Source: Actinomadura sp. KC06
GTDB lineage: Bacteria; Actinomycetota; Actinomycetes; Streptosporangiales; Streptosporangiaceae
Assembly (NCBI RefSeq): GCF_004348735.1
Contig: NZ_SMKT01000080.1
Span: 1-40,544 of the forward strand
DNA: 40,544 nt
Reading direction: 5' to 3'
Part shown: positions 25,200 through 33,427 of the stretch, in pieces
Numbering within the stretch: the stretch's first letter is position 1
Layout: each line of letters begins with the position of its first letter
Translations under genes and position numbers: made by a program
Notes under the pieces: generated by a model
Told to the model about the DNA's origin: nothing
The model's database searches: none
What the model saw: the letters and a program-made list of their open reading frames with translations, nothing else

Positions 25200-26026
25200 C
25201 AGCGCTTGATCCCTCCGTGGAAGCGGAATCCGTAGCGGCGGCTCACGAACAGGTACATGAGCACGACCGGCAGCGAGTACAGCAGCGAGAACGTGGAGAT
25301 CAGGGGGAGGTCGGGCTGGCCCCCCTCGGTGTAGAACGTGTACATGATCACCGAGGCGGGGGCCTTGTCGGGGTTGCGGAGCAGCAGGAACGGCATCAGG
25401 AAGTCGCCCCACACCTGCGCGACCGTCCACACCGCGACGGTGGCGAGGCCCGGCCGGATCACCGGGACGACCACGTGCCGCAGGATCTGCAGCGGCGACG
25501 CCCCGAACACCCGCGCGGCCTCCTCGTAGGACGTGGGCGTCGCGTCGGTGAAGTCCTTCAGCAGGAAGATCGCCGCCGGGAGCAGCCCGCCGGTCAGCAC
25601 CAGGATCACGCCGAGCCGCGAGTCGATCAGGTGCAGGTTGAAGGCCAGCAGGAAGATCGGCACCATCGCCGCCGTCCCGGTGATGATGGACGACAGCAGG
25701 AGCAGGACGTAGAGCAGAGCGTCCCGTCCGGGCACGCGGACGCGGCTCAGCGCGTACGCCGCCAGCGCCGCCGCCGTGACGACGAGCGCGGCCGTCCCCG
25801 CGGCGAGCAGCACCGAGTTGCGCAGCGACGCGAGCGCGTACGGGTTGTCCATCAGGACCCGGAAGTTCTGCAACGTGAACTCGGGCAGCGACGCGGAGAT
25901 GCCGGGATCGGCGTCGAACGGCGCGAACGCCAGCCAGAGCAGCGGCAGCGAGAAGAACCCGAGGACGGCCGAGACGAACGTGGCCAGCCCGATCCTCCGC
26001 AGCACCTCCCGGACGGTCTCGTTCAC
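25199..26026 (-). CDS. Sugar ABC transporter permease (MalG type)
   Basis: 275 residues from a GTG at 26026 that overlaps the preceding permease stop as GTGA. Six membrane segments are visible, starting FVSAVLGFFSLPLLWLAFA. The conserved cytoplasmic loop for the ATPase is EEAARVFGASPLQILRHVVVP, the EAA motif. It resembles the second permease of CUT1 importers and would form the channel with the 26023-26961 product. A longer upstream frame is a shadow of that permease. Confidence 0.92.
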   Translation of the reverse strand: MNETVREVLRRIGLATFVSAVLGFFSLPLLWLAFAPFDADPGISASLPEFTLQNFRVLMDNPYALASLRNSVLLAAGTAALVVTAAALAAYALSRVRVPGRDALLYVLLLLSSIITGTAAMVPIFLLAFNLHLIDSRLGVILVLTGGLLPAAIFLLKDFTDATPTSYEEAARVFGASPLQILRHVVVPVIRPGLATVAVWTVAQVWGDFLMPFLLLRNPDKAPASVIMYTFYTEGGQPDLPLISTFSLLYSLPVVLMYLFVSRRYGFRFHGGIKR

Positions 26027-26961
26027 GCCACCGCCGCCTTCCTGGAGCGGTCGCGCAGCGCCCGCAGGTACAGCAGCGCGATCACGAGGTTGATCAGGAT
26101 CATGATCAGCGAGATGGCGGCGCCGAAGCCGAGCCGCCCGTCGCCGAGCGCGGTCCGGTACACGTACACCGACATGATCTCCGAACGCCCGTCCGGGCCT
26201 CCGGCCGTGATCAAGAACGGGGTGAAGTCGTTGAACGTCCACAGGCTGACCAGCAGCAGGCTCGTCAGGATGTGGCCGCGGATGCGCGGGAGCACCGCGT
26301 CCCGCAGCGTCTGCCAGGTGGACGCGCCCGCGAGCCGCGCCGTCTCCAGGTGGGACGGCGGGACGTTCCCGATCGCCGCGCCGTACAGCATCATCGAGAA
26401 CGCGGTGCCGCGCCAGATGTTGAACACGACGATGCAGGCCATCGGATGGTCGAGCAGCCATGCCGTGCCCGGCGCGCCGAGGAGCGCGTTGAGGGTGCCG
26501 CCGTCGCGGTCGAGCAGCGCGATCCAGAGGAACGCGATGACCGACCCCGGCAGGATCCACGCGAGCAGCACCAGGCCCTCCACCAGGCGGCGCAGCGGGC
26601 CCCACCGGTCGCGCATCACCCACGCGATCGCGAACCCCAGGACGGTCTGCCCCAGCACCGCCGACCCGACGACGAACTGCAGCGTCAGCCACAGCGACCG
26701 GTGGAAGTCGCCGTCGCCGAGGACGTCGCGGTAGTTGCCCGCGCCGACGAACTTCGGATCGCTCGCCGCGAGGCCGGTGAGCCGGTAGTCGGTCGTGCCG
26801 AGGTACAGCGTCCAGAGGGCCGGGAACACGAGGAACACGGAGACGAGGACCAGTGCGGGAGCGACGAACGCCGCGGCCCGGCCGCGTCCCAGCCCGGCCG
26901 CGTCGTCCCCGGCATGGCGTGCGGGTTCGAGGTCAGCGCGGGGTGACGTTGGCGGCGCCAC
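26023..26961 (-). CDS. Sugar ABC transporter permease (MalF type)
   Basis: 312 residues with about six membrane helices. The first begins AAFVAPALVLVSVFLVFPAL (about 30-49). The EAA-like loop is LETARLAGASTWQTLRDAVLP. It pairs with the downstream MalG-type permease and contacts the MalK-type ATPase. The start chosen overlaps the end of the solute-binding protein gene by 29 nt; a later start is possible but would shorten the cytoplasmic N-terminus only. CUT1-type context implies import of an oligosaccharide or glycoside. Confidence 0.92.
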   Translation of the reverse strand: MAPPTSPRADLEPARHAGDDAAGLGRGRAAAFVAPALVLVSVFLVFPALWTLYLGTTDYRLTGLAASDPKFVGAGNYRDVLGDGDFHRSLWLTLQFVVGSAVLGQTVLGFAIAWVMRDRWGPLRRLVEGLVLLAWILPGSVIAFLWIALLDRDGGTLNALLGAPGTAWLLDHPMACIVVFNIWRGTAFSMMLYGAAIGNVPPSHLETARLAGASTWQTLRDAVLPRIRGHILTSLLLVSLWTFNDFTPFLITAGGPDGRSEIMSVYVYRTALGDGRLGFGAAISLIMILINLVIALLYLRALRDRSRKAAVA

Positions 26962-28369
26962 CGGCGATCCCTTCCAGTTTCTTCGTGTATTCGGCGGCGG
27001 CTTGGTCGGGGCTCTTGCCCGACACCACGCTCGCCGTGGCCTCCTGCAACGCCGTCGAGACCTCCGGATAGACCGCGAGGCCCGGACGGTACGACGTGAC
27101 GGGCAGGACCTTCTCCGACACGAACGTCAGGAACGGATCGCCCGCGAGGATCTGCTTGTTCACGTCCGTGCGGGACGTGAGCTCTGGCGTGCCGGCCGTC
27201 CGCGCCTTGGTCATCTCCGCGGAGTTCATGAACGCGAGCAGCTCGAACGCCTGCTGCGGGTACTTCGTGTTCGGGTTCATGACGGTGACCGCGCCGCCCG
27301 ACATGCTCACGAACGACTGCCCGCGGACGCCCTTGCCCGGGACGACCGCCGGGATCAGCGCGTAGCCGACGTCCTGGTCGCGGGTCCTCATCTTGGCGAC
27401 GCCGGTCTTCGGGTTGACGACGTCCCGCCAGAAGTAGTCCCCCTCCGCCAGGATGCCGATCTTGCCCGCGGCGAACTCCTCGAACGACTTGTCGCGCCCC
27501 TTCGCCTCCTGCTGGAGCTTCGGGTCGCCGAGGCCCTCGGGCCCGTAGATCTGCGCGTACAGGCCGAGGACCTGCTTGACGGCCTGTCCCCCGCCCGTCC
27601 ACTTGCCGCCGGTGTAGATCTCGGCGCCGGCGCCGGCGAGCATCGGCAGGACGCCCTGCATGCTGGTCGCCTCGCCCATCGCGGTGCCCGCGTTGAGCTG
27701 GATCGGAGTCACGCCGGGGAGCTTCTTCAGGGCGCGGCCGGCCGTGAGGATGTCCTGCCAGCTCTTCGGCTGCCAGCCGTCCGGGAGCCCGGCCCGCGCG
27801 AACAGCTTCTTGTTGTAGAACAGGACGCGCCCATCGGTGGCGGGCGGGATTCCGTAGCGCTTCTCCTCGAACATCGCCAGCTTCTGGACCGTTCCAGGGA
27901 TCGTGGACCAGCCGTCCCACGCGTCCGCCGGCGCGCCCACCACCTCCGGCAGCGGCCTGAGATAGCCGGCCTGCGCGAACTCGCCGACCCAGATGCCGTC
28001 GACGTCCATGATGTCGGCGCCCGACCGGGACTTCAGGTCGAGCGCCAGCTTCGTCTTGTACGACTCGTCGTCCACGCCCTGGCCCCGGAACGTCACCTTC
28101 GCGGTGACGCCCTTCGCCTTCTGCGCCGCGACGAACCGCGGGATCACCGTCCTGGTGATCCACTCCGCCTCTTCGGTGTTCTTGCCGCCCTCGATGGCGT
28201 TGCGGGTGATCGTCAGGGAGTAGCTCTTGGCGTCCTTGCCCCGGTTCGGATCGGTCGGGGACCCGCCGCCGCACCCGGCGAGCGCCGCGCCCGCCATCGT
28301 GCCCGCCATCACGAGCGCGGCCGCCGCGCCGATCCGCCTCTTGGAGAAGTCCCTGCCGGAATGGCCCAT
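26933..28369 (-). CDS. Extracellular sugar-binding lipoprotein (family 1)
   Basis: 478 residues with a lipoprotein signal: basic KRR, a hydrophobic stretch and lipobox LAGC, so it is anchored outside the membrane at Cys33. The mature part has the layout of family 1 solute-binding proteins (IMDVDGIWVGEFAQAGYLRPL, YNKKLFARAGLPDGW). It captures the substrate for the two permeases. The ATG has a perfect AGGAGG 6 nt upstream and the gene is first in the operon binding protein-permease-permease-ATPase-PHP-mannosidase. The last gene suggests an alpha-mannoside or mannose-containing oligosaccharide as substrate. Confidence 0.92.
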   Translation of the reverse strand: MGHSGRDFSKRRIGAAAALVMAGTMAGAALAGCGGGSPTDPNRGKDAKSYSLTITRNAIEGGKNTEEAEWITRTVIPRFVAAQKAKGVTAKVTFRGQGVDDESYKTKLALDLKSRSGADIMDVDGIWVGEFAQAGYLRPLPEVVGAPADAWDGWSTIPGTVQKLAMFEEKRYGIPPATDGRVLFYNKKLFARAGLPDGWQPKSWQDILTAGRALKKLPGVTPIQLNAGTAMGEATSMQGVLPMLAGAGAEIYTGGKWTGGGQAVKQVLGLYAQIYGPEGLGDPKLQQEAKGRDKSFEEFAAGKIGILAEGDYFWRDVVNPKTGVAKMRTRDQDVGYALIPAVVPGKGVRGQSFVSMSGGAVTVMNPNTKYPQQAFELLAFMNSAEMTKARTAGTPELTSRTDVNKQILAGDPFLTFVSEKVLPVTSYRPGLAVYPEVSTALQEATASVVSGKSPDQAAAEYTKKLEGIAGGAANVTPR

Positions 28370-28400
28370 GCGTGACCTCCTACAAGCGTCACCACATACG

Positions 28401-28421
28401 GTGAACGAATAGATCGATCAC
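28401..28421. promoter_or_regulatory. Imperfect palindrome upstream of the sugar operon
   Basis: GTGAACGA and TCGATCAC form 8-bp arms (7 of 8 paired) around a 5-nt centre, 32 nt before the lipoprotein start. The size suits a LacI- or GntR-type sugar regulator, but no such regulator is in the window. It would overlap the promoter and block it when bound. Confidence 0.5.
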
Positions 28422-28448
28422 GTAAAGGCGTGCGGGGCCGCGTCTTGG

Positions 28449-29285
28449 TCAAGGGTCCATGAGCTCGGCGGAACGGGCGGCGAACGCGGCCATGGCCTTC
28501 GCGGTGATCGGGCCGGGCGCGGCGGGCAGGACCGTCCCGTCCACCGCGTGGATCGGCTGGACGTCCCGGGTCGTGGACGTCAGGAACGCCTCGTCCGCGC
28601 GGTACAGGTCGTCCAGCGCGACGTCCTCCTCCTCGCCGCCGCACCACTCCAGCGCCAGCGCGCGCGTCACCCCGGCCAGGCAGCCGGACGACAGCGGCGG
28701 CGTGACGAGCCGCCCGCCGAGGACGACGAAGACGTTCGTGCCCGTCCCCTCGCACAGGTTCCCCGCCGTGTTGCCGAAGATCGCCTCGCCGCCGCCGCGC
28801 TCCTTGGCGTACGCGAGGGCCAGAGCGTTCTCCGCGTAGGACGTGGTCTTGAGCCCGGACAGCGCGCCGCGCTCGTTGCGCGTCCACGGCACGACCGTGA
28901 CGTCCGCCGTCGCCGGGAACGGGGTCTGCGGCGCCACGATGATCGACACCGTCGGCCCGGTGTCGCCGCGCGCCGACCCGAGCGGCCCCGGCCCGCTGGT
29001 GTAGGTGATGCGGACGCGGGCCAGCGGCCACTTCGGCGCCGCCGCCAGCACCTCCAGGGTCCCCTGGGCGAGGGCGTCGTGGTCGGGCTCGGGCAGGCCA
29101 AGGCCGGCCGCGGACCGGGCCAGCCGCCGCAGATGGCGGGTCAGCGCGAACGGCTCCCCGTCGGCCGCCTTCACCGTCTCGAAGACCCCGTCGCCGACGA
29201 GCATGCCGTGATCGAACACCGACACCGTCGCGCGCTCAGGGTCGACGAGTTCCCCGTTCAGCCAGATCGGGACCTGCGCCGTCAC
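28449..29285 (-). CDS. pabC: Class IV aminotransferase, likely aminodeoxychorismate lyase
   Basis: 278 residues of PLP fold type IV. The start WLNGELVDPERATVSVFDHG is typical. The PLP-binding Lys is in LKTTSYAENALA, and the Glu of the cofactor site is in NLCEGTGTNVFVV. Branched-chain aminotransferases and D-amino acid transaminases share this fold. The overlap with pabB (50 nt) supports 4-amino-4-deoxychorismate lyase in folate synthesis, which releases pyruvate and gives p-aminobenzoate. It is read from the same transcript as pabB. Confidence 0.82.
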   Translation of the reverse strand: MTAQVPIWLNGELVDPERATVSVFDHGMLVGDGVFETVKAADGEPFALTRHLRRLARSAAGLGLPEPDHDALAQGTLEVLAAAPKWPLARVRITYTSGPGPLGSARGDTGPTVSIIVAPQTPFPATADVTVVPWTRNERGALSGLKTTSYAENALALAYAKERGGGEAIFGNTAGNLCEGTGTNVFVVLGGRLVTPPLSSGCLAGVTRALALEWCGGEEEDVALDDLYRADEAFLTSTTRDVQPIHAVDGTVLPAAPGPITAKAMAAFAARSAELMDP

Positions 29286-30264
29286 CGGAAGCCACCTCCA
29301 AAAGCCGAGCCGCCTTCAGCTCGGTCTCGCGCCATTCGCGAAGCGGATCGGACCCCCACGTGATGCCCGCGCCGGTGCCGAACCGGAGCAGGCCGCCCTC
29401 CGCCCAGAAACTCCGGATCCCGACCGCGAGGGCGCCGCGCCTGGAGTCCGCGTCCACCCAGCCGATGGCCCCACAGTACGGGCCGCGCGGCACCGGTTCG
29501 AGCACCCCCAGCAGGTCGAGCGCGCTCGCCTTCGGCGCGCCCGTGACCGAACCCGGAGGAAACGTCGCGGCGATCAGCTCCGGCCACCCTCCCCCGGCCA
29601 TCCGCGCCCGGACGGTCGACACCAGATGGACGAGCCCCGGATGCTCCTCCACCTCGCACAGGCCCGGCACCTCCACCGAGCCGACCGCCGCGATCCGGCC
29701 CAGATCGTTCCGGACGAGGTCGACGATCATCACGTTCTCGGCGTCGTCCTTGGCCGTCAGCCCGTCCACGGTCTTCGCCGTCCCCTTGATCGGACGGGAC
29801 TCGACGACGTCCCCGTCGCGGGACAGGTACAGCTCGGGCGAAGCGCACGCGACCTCAAGGCCGGGCACCTTCATCGTCATCGAGTACGGCGCGGGATTCC
29901 CTCTGGCGAGCCTCGCCCCCAGCCCCGCGATGCTCGACTCGCCAGGCAGCTCGGCCGAAAGCACCCGGCACAGATTGGCCTGGTAGACGACACCGTCAGC
30001 GATGGCGTCCCGAATCCTCTGGACGCCCGCCATGTACGCGGCCCGATCGAGCGAACTGCTCCACTCCCCCGGCCCGGCCCACACACCCCCCGGATGCTCT
30101 GCCGCCCCCACACGCTCGAACCGGGCACACGTCGCCTTCCCCTCATAGGTGACGACCACGGCCCACCAGCCCCGCGAATCCAGCGCCCCCAGATCATTCG
30201 TCAGATCGACGAGACCCGTCGCCAGCAGACCACCCGCATAAGCGAAATTCACGGCAGCACACAC
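29236..30264 (-). CDS. pabB: Aminodeoxychorismate synthase component I-like, chorismate-binding enzyme
   Basis: 342 residues from a GTG at 30264. The chorismate-binding core is complete: GVVYQANLCRVL, SPELYLSRDGDVVESRPIKGT, DLVRNDLGRIA, HLVSTVRARM and PPGSVTGAPK. The enzyme aminates chorismate to 4-amino-4-deoxychorismate; the partner glutaminase PabA is not in the window. The N-terminal domain is shorter than in E. coli PabB, as in many actinobacteria. The frame extends further upstream but enters the ArsR remnant and loses family likeness, so the later start is preferred. pabC follows with a 50-nt overlap. Confidence 0.87.
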   Translation of the reverse strand: MCAAVNFAYAGGLLATGLVDLTNDLGALDSRGWWAVVVTYEGKATCARFERVGAAEHPGGVWAGPGEWSSSLDRAAYMAGVQRIRDAIADGVVYQANLCRVLSAELPGESSIAGLGARLARGNPAPYSMTMKVPGLEVACASPELYLSRDGDVVESRPIKGTAKTVDGLTAKDDAENVMIVDLVRNDLGRIAAVGSVEVPGLCEVEEHPGLVHLVSTVRARMAGGGWPELIAATFPPGSVTGAPKASALDLLGVLEPVPRGPYCGAIGWVDADSRRGALAVGIRSFWAEGGLLRFGTGAGITWGSDPLREWRETELKAARLLEVASGDGAGPDLAERGTRRP

Positions 30265-30464
30265 CCGAACGAATCGGCCAGGCCCGCCAGGCCCTTCTCC
30301 GTCACGAACCCGCCGTCCGGCAGCCGCGCCAGATGCGCGCTCGCCGTCTGCGCCGCGACACCCGCCGCGAGCGGCCGCCCGTCCAGCGGCGCCGCCCGCG
30401 CCCGGTCCGCCGGCAGCGCCGCGACCGGCGCGAAGTCCGCACTCAGGACATGCTCCGACCCCAT
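30249..30464 (-). pseudogene. Truncated ArsR-type helix-turn-helix remnant
   Basis: A 71-residue frame whose middle reads ADRARAAPLDGRPLAAGVAAQTASAHLARLPDGG; in the winged helix-turn-helix of ArsR regulators this region usually contains an extra helix. Several residues appear to be missing between PLDGRP and GVAAQTASAH, and the wing and C-terminal half are replaced by an unrelated tail. It overlaps the pabB start by 16 nt. I read it as a decayed regulator; a short functional protein cannot be excluded. Confidence 0.5.
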
Positions 30465-30577
30465 GCCCCGACTCTAGGCGACCCGCCCTTCGCCCCCCGT
30501 CGAAGCGTCCGCCCACGAAACCGGTTTGGGGAACCGCCGAGGACGCGCTAAGGTTTCCCCGTCGCCGAGAGGCGCAA

Positions 30578-30649
30578 GCGGAAGTGGCTCAGGGGTAGAG
30601 CATCACCTTGCCAAGGTGAGGGTCGCGGGTTCAAATCCCGTCTTCCGCT
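30578..30649 (+). tRNA. tRNA-Gly (anticodon GCC)
   Basis: A 72-nt cloverleaf: acceptor GCGGAAG/CTTCCGC, anticodon stem TCACC/GGTGA with loop TTGCCAA, T-arm GCGGG-TTCAAAT-CCCGT. CCA is not encoded. First of a three-tRNA cluster. Confidence 0.97.
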
Positions 30650-30689
30650 CTGAGGGGCCTTTCAGGCTATGACCAGAAGGTCTCCTTCT

Positions 30690-30760
30690 GGTGGAGTGGC
30701 CGAGAGGCGAGGCAACGGCCTGCAAAGCCGTGTACACGGGTTCAAATCCCGTCTCCACCT
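30690..30760 (+). tRNA. tRNA-Cys (anticodon GCA)
   Basis: A 71-nt cloverleaf: acceptor GGTGGAG/CTCCACC, anticodon stem ACGGC/GCCGT with loop CTGCAAA, T-arm CACGGGTTCAAATCCCGT. Second of the Gly-Cys-Val cluster. Confidence 0.97.
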
Positions 30761-30765
30761 CGCAA

Positions 30766-30837
30766 GGGCGATTAGCTCAGTGGGAGAGCGCTACCTTGAC
30801 ACGGTAGAGGCCACTGGTTCAATCCCAGTATCGCCCA
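30766..30837 (+). tRNA. tRNA-Val (anticodon GAC)
   Basis: A 72-nt cloverleaf: acceptor GGGCGAT/ATCGCCC, anticodon stem CTACC/GGTAG with loop TTGACAC, T-arm ACTGG-TTCAATC-CCAGT. CCA is encoded (30838-30840), unlike in the other two tRNAs of the cluster. This suggests the 3' end was supplied by the integrated element. Confidence 0.97.
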
Positions 30838-30840
30838 CCA
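30800..30840 (+). other. Probable attL in the 3' end of tRNA-Val(GAC)
   Basis: A tyrosine integrase gene ends 50 bp beyond the tRNA and reads toward it, the usual layout for integration into a tRNA 3' end. The exact core is inferred; the matching attR must lie beyond the right edge, since I find no second copy of this 3' end in the window apart from the complete tRNA-Val(CAC). Confidence 0.6.
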
Positions 30841-30859
30841 CGCTTCTGCGCAGGTCAGG

Positions 30860-30890
30860 GGCCTTGCTTGTGTTGTTGACGAGCGAGGCC
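30860..30890 (-). terminator. Inverted repeat right after the integrase stop
   Basis: GGCCTTGCT (30860-30868) and AGCGAGGCC (30882-30890) pair over 9 positions with one G-T pair and a 13-nt loop. It directly follows the integrase stop. It may end that transcript or be an integrase arm site. Confidence 0.4.
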
Positions 30891-32150
30891 TCAGGCCTGG
30901 TTGGGCGATATCTGGGCGACGATCTTCTCGCCGGACACCGCGGCCTGGTGCCTTGTCTGCAGTTTAGCGAAGGCTCCGTCCATCTGCGGCACGGCGGCGA
31001 TGAGGCGTTCCCGCTCGCCGGGTCGCAGGGCCAGCAGTGAGGTCTCCCACCGCTTCTGCAGCGCCTCCAGGATCTGTTCCTTCATCGGCGGTGTCACGTG
31101 TTCGTACACGTCGGCCATCCCGGGCAGCTTGTGCCCCAGCCGGGCGGCCCGGGCCACATCGGGGATGCCGTCTTCGGCCAGCCAGGTCCGCTGAGTATGC
31201 CGGCCCTCGTGGAAGGTGAATCCCCGCAGTATCGGTGGGCGGCGCTTGCCCGGGTCCGGGTGGTTGGGGTCGCCGTCCCAGGCGGGGCGCCAGAACCGCC
31301 GGGCGAAGTGGCTGCGGCGTAGTTGGCCGCCTTTGTCTCCCGCGAATGCGTAGGGGTGTTCGGTCTGCTCTAGGAGGCGCTCGTAGAGGCCGGCCAGGAA
31401 CGGCGGTAGCTGCACCCAGCGTTTGCTGGCCGGGGTCTTGGGGCGTTCGGCCTTGACCAGCCGTCCGCGGGCCTCGGCGAGCGGTTCGGCGACACGGATG
31501 GCCTTGTTGATCTCGTCGTACTCGTGTGGCTGCTGCCCGACCAGCTCCGACCAGCGGGCTCCGGTGTAGGCGTCCATCAGCGCCAGCACGAACCCGCCGT
31601 AGCCGAAGCTGTCGTGCAGCCGCAACGCGGCCCGCAGCACCTGCAGCGGTGTGGCGACCTGGCGCTCAGGGCCGCCTTGCCCGGTCGTGACGCGGATGCC
31701 CTGACAGGGGCTGGCCGGGATCTTCCGCGCCCGCACCGCGACATTCATGATCGTGGAGAACGACGCGAACACCGAAGCGACGGTGGACTCGGCCAGTTCG
31801 TCGTGGAGTTCATTGACCCAGCCCTGAATCTCCAGATGGTGATTGAAGATCACTACCAGCGGCCAGTCCTCCCACTGTGGCAGCAGATGGGTATCCAGGT
31901 GCGACTGGTACTTAGCCCGGGTGGTGATGGCCAGCCGGATGTTCCGTAGCCAGGCTTCGGCGAAGAGCCCGAACGGTGTCTGAGCCTCTGCCGGGTCGAT
32001 CCACAGATGGCGCCGGATAAGTGCTTCCTGTTCGTTCCCCCATTCCTGCGCCGCGGTCTTGGTTTCGAATCCCGACTGGGATCCCCAGGTCCCGTCCGGT
32101 CTCTTGTACCGGCTCCTCCATCCTTTGCCATGCCGTTGCGCGTACGCCAT
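30891..32150 (-). CDS. int: Tyrosine recombinase (integrase)
   Basis: 419 residues from the ATG at 32150, with GAGG 7 nt upstream; an adjacent GTG is one codon earlier. The N-terminal AP2-like arm domain (RYKRPDGTWGSQSGFETK), SAM-like core and catalytic domain are complete. Catalytic residues are Arg in TGARWSEL, the His/Arg block HEGRHTQR, His in LGHKLPGMADVYEHV and the Tyr nucleophile in that same block. It would integrate and excise the element at tRNA-Val(GAC). xis lies 94 nt upstream on the same strand, the standard order for actinomycete integrative elements. Confidence 0.93.
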   Translation of the reverse strand: MAYAQRHGKGWRSRYKRPDGTWGSQSGFETKTAAQEWGNEQEALIRRHLWIDPAEAQTPFGLFAEAWLRNIRLAITTRAKYQSHLDTHLLPQWEDWPLVVIFNHHLEIQGWVNELHDELAESTVASVFASFSTIMNVAVRARKIPASPCQGIRVTTGQGGPERQVATPLQVLRAALRLHDSFGYGGFVLALMDAYTGARWSELVGQQPHEYDEINKAIRVAEPLAEARGRLVKAERPKTPASKRWVQLPPFLAGLYERLLEQTEHPYAFAGDKGGQLRRSHFARRFWRPAWDGDPNHPDPGKRRPPILRGFTFHEGRHTQRTWLAEDGIPDVARAARLGHKLPGMADVYEHVTPPMKEQILEALQKRWETSLLALRPGERERLIAAVPQMDGAFAKLQTRHQAAVSGEKIVAQISPNQA

Positions 32151-32244
32151 CACACCACCTCGTCAATCTCCATGAATGGATTCCCGAGCGGGCCCTTCAC
32201 CCTCGGCTATCGACACGGGCAGAAGTTGGTTCTGTCGGCCTGGC

Positions 32245-32469
32245 CTAGGTGCGGTTGCTACGGCGCGTCCGCAGGCGAGGAGTCGCCGTCACTGGCGGGC
32301 GTGAACCGGAACGGACGATCTCCTCAAGGTCACCTTCACTGAAACGCAGGTGCCGCCCCACGAACGTGCACGGGATCAGCCGGGCAGCCGCCTTTTTCCG
32401 CAACCATGATTCGCGCACCTTCATGACCTGCGCCGCCTCCGCCGGGGTGTACAGCTGCGGCCCACTCAC
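32245..32469 (-). CDS. xis: Excisionase / MerR-type helix-turn-helix protein
   Basis: 74 residues with the excisionase helix-turn-helix LYTPAEAAQVMKVRESWLRK followed by FVGRHLRFSEGDLEEIV, a pattern found next to integrases in actinomycete elements. It directs the integrase toward excision and may regulate its own operon. The basic tail RPPVTATPRLRTRRSNRT probably adds DNA contacts. The heptamer-rich region upstream (32588-32726) may be its control region. Confidence 0.88.
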   Translation of the reverse strand: MSGPQLYTPAEAAQVMKVRESWLRKKAAARLIPCTFVGRHLRFSEGDLEEIVRSGSRPPVTATPRLRTRRSNRT

Positions 32470-33145
32470 GGCAGGCCACCCGATGAGGAGGCCGAAGCAG
32501 CTCCAGCACCCGGCATCAACGTCGTCTTGAGAACGAGAGTGTAAAGGACCTCACTGGCGTCCGCGAGCCTGGCAAGCAACTCCCAAGAATGGCAATTCTT
32601 TTGCCGGTATCCGGCAACTGTCCGCCGACAAAGCGGCAATTTCGTTGCCGCTGTTGCCGCTGCGGCAAACATGGTGCCGCGCATGCGGCAGTCAGCGGCA
32701 AGGGATCGCGGCAACCAAGCGGCAGCCTGTGCGCCGCCGGTCATGACGACCGGTTTGCTTGGCACCTGGAGTTCTGCACGATACGTACAGCGGCGCATGC
32801 CCAGTACGGCGAATCGCCGTGCTGACGCACGTGGGGCGTCCTGCATGAGGTCGGAGTCCCTTCCTGAGACCAGGTAGGCGTTGTGTCAGGTCAGATTGTG
32901 GACCGGGACCTCATACAAATCTCATGTCAGCCGCCCCTACCTGCATTATTGCCAAGCGGCAGTCCGCGGCAGCGAATCCATCACCTCTCGCGGATCGCCC
33001 GCCGCAGCGTGAAACTAGGTCTCATAGAACACCCATAGGCGCATCTTGATCAAGAGGTTCGCTGGATGAGGGACTTACGCACCTGCCCGCGAACTATGGG
33101 TGGGCGTCCGTGCGGGTGGCTACCGATACCTGGACCAGCAGCCCG
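32470..33145. other. Control region upstream of xis-int, no convincing gene
   Basis: 676 bp with no credible coding region. The left part holds the heptamer cluster described separately. Further right, two CTCAT-containing segments occur (32910-32925 and 33032-33038). The minus-strand frame overlapping the heptamers looks spurious because its sequence is dictated by the repeats. Promoters for xis-int are expected here. Confidence 0.5.
32588..32726. repeat. Cluster of GCGGCAA/TTGCCGC heptamers
   Basis: About eleven copies or close variants of GCGGCAA in either orientation occur in 140 bp. A clear unit is GCGGCAA (32633-32639), TTGCCGC (32645-32651), TTGCCGC (32654-32660) and GCGGCAA (32662-32668), which forms inverted pairs with short spacers. 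Such spacing suits cooperative binding of a regulator or replication/relaxosome protein. Confidence 0.75.
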
Positions 33146-33409
33146 CTATCGGGCTGGGCGTCCCGGCGGCTCGAACGGCTCTCCGTACGCATCACGCGGA
33201 TAGTTCCCCTTGAGCACAGCAAGCAGGTTCTGCAGGTAAACCTCCGCGCCCCAGTGTCGAATCATCTTGGCATTAGCATCAATCCAGTGCTCCTCAGAAA
33301 CCGGCTTGCCATGCGGGAGGGTCAATGTTGGATCGATGTCGATCGCAAAATAGGGATTGATCAAGATCGCCGTACTATCCGCCGGAGTCCATTCATCAAA
33401 GTCGCTCAT
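33146..33409 (-). CDS. Small conserved-looking hypothetical protein
   Basis: 87 residues, with GAGG 8 nt before the ATG. It reads like a real protein (AILINPYFAIDIDPTLTLPHG, then SEEHWIDANAKMIRHWGAE) and I recall similar short proteins in actinomycetes, but I cannot assign a function. No signal peptide or membrane segment. It lies 18 nt downstream of the serine recombinase gene on the same strand, so it may be co-transcribed with it. Confidence 0.65.
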   Translation of the reverse strand: MSDFDEWTPADSTAILINPYFAIDIDPTLTLPHGKPVSEEHWIDANAKMIRHWGAEVYLQNLLAVLKGNYPRDAYGEPFEPPGRPAR

Positions 33410-33427
33410 ACGAGAAGCCTCGACATG

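Noticed and set aside
14696..30837. The two tRNA-Val genes as att sites of one element spanning 14.7-30.8 kb
   Set aside because: They are complete tRNAs with different anticodons, point in opposite directions, and the DNA between them is ordinary chromosome.
32466..32846. A 126-codon minus-strand frame just upstream of xis
   Set aside because: Its sequence is dictated by the heptamer repeats and it overlaps the xis start without a ribosome site.
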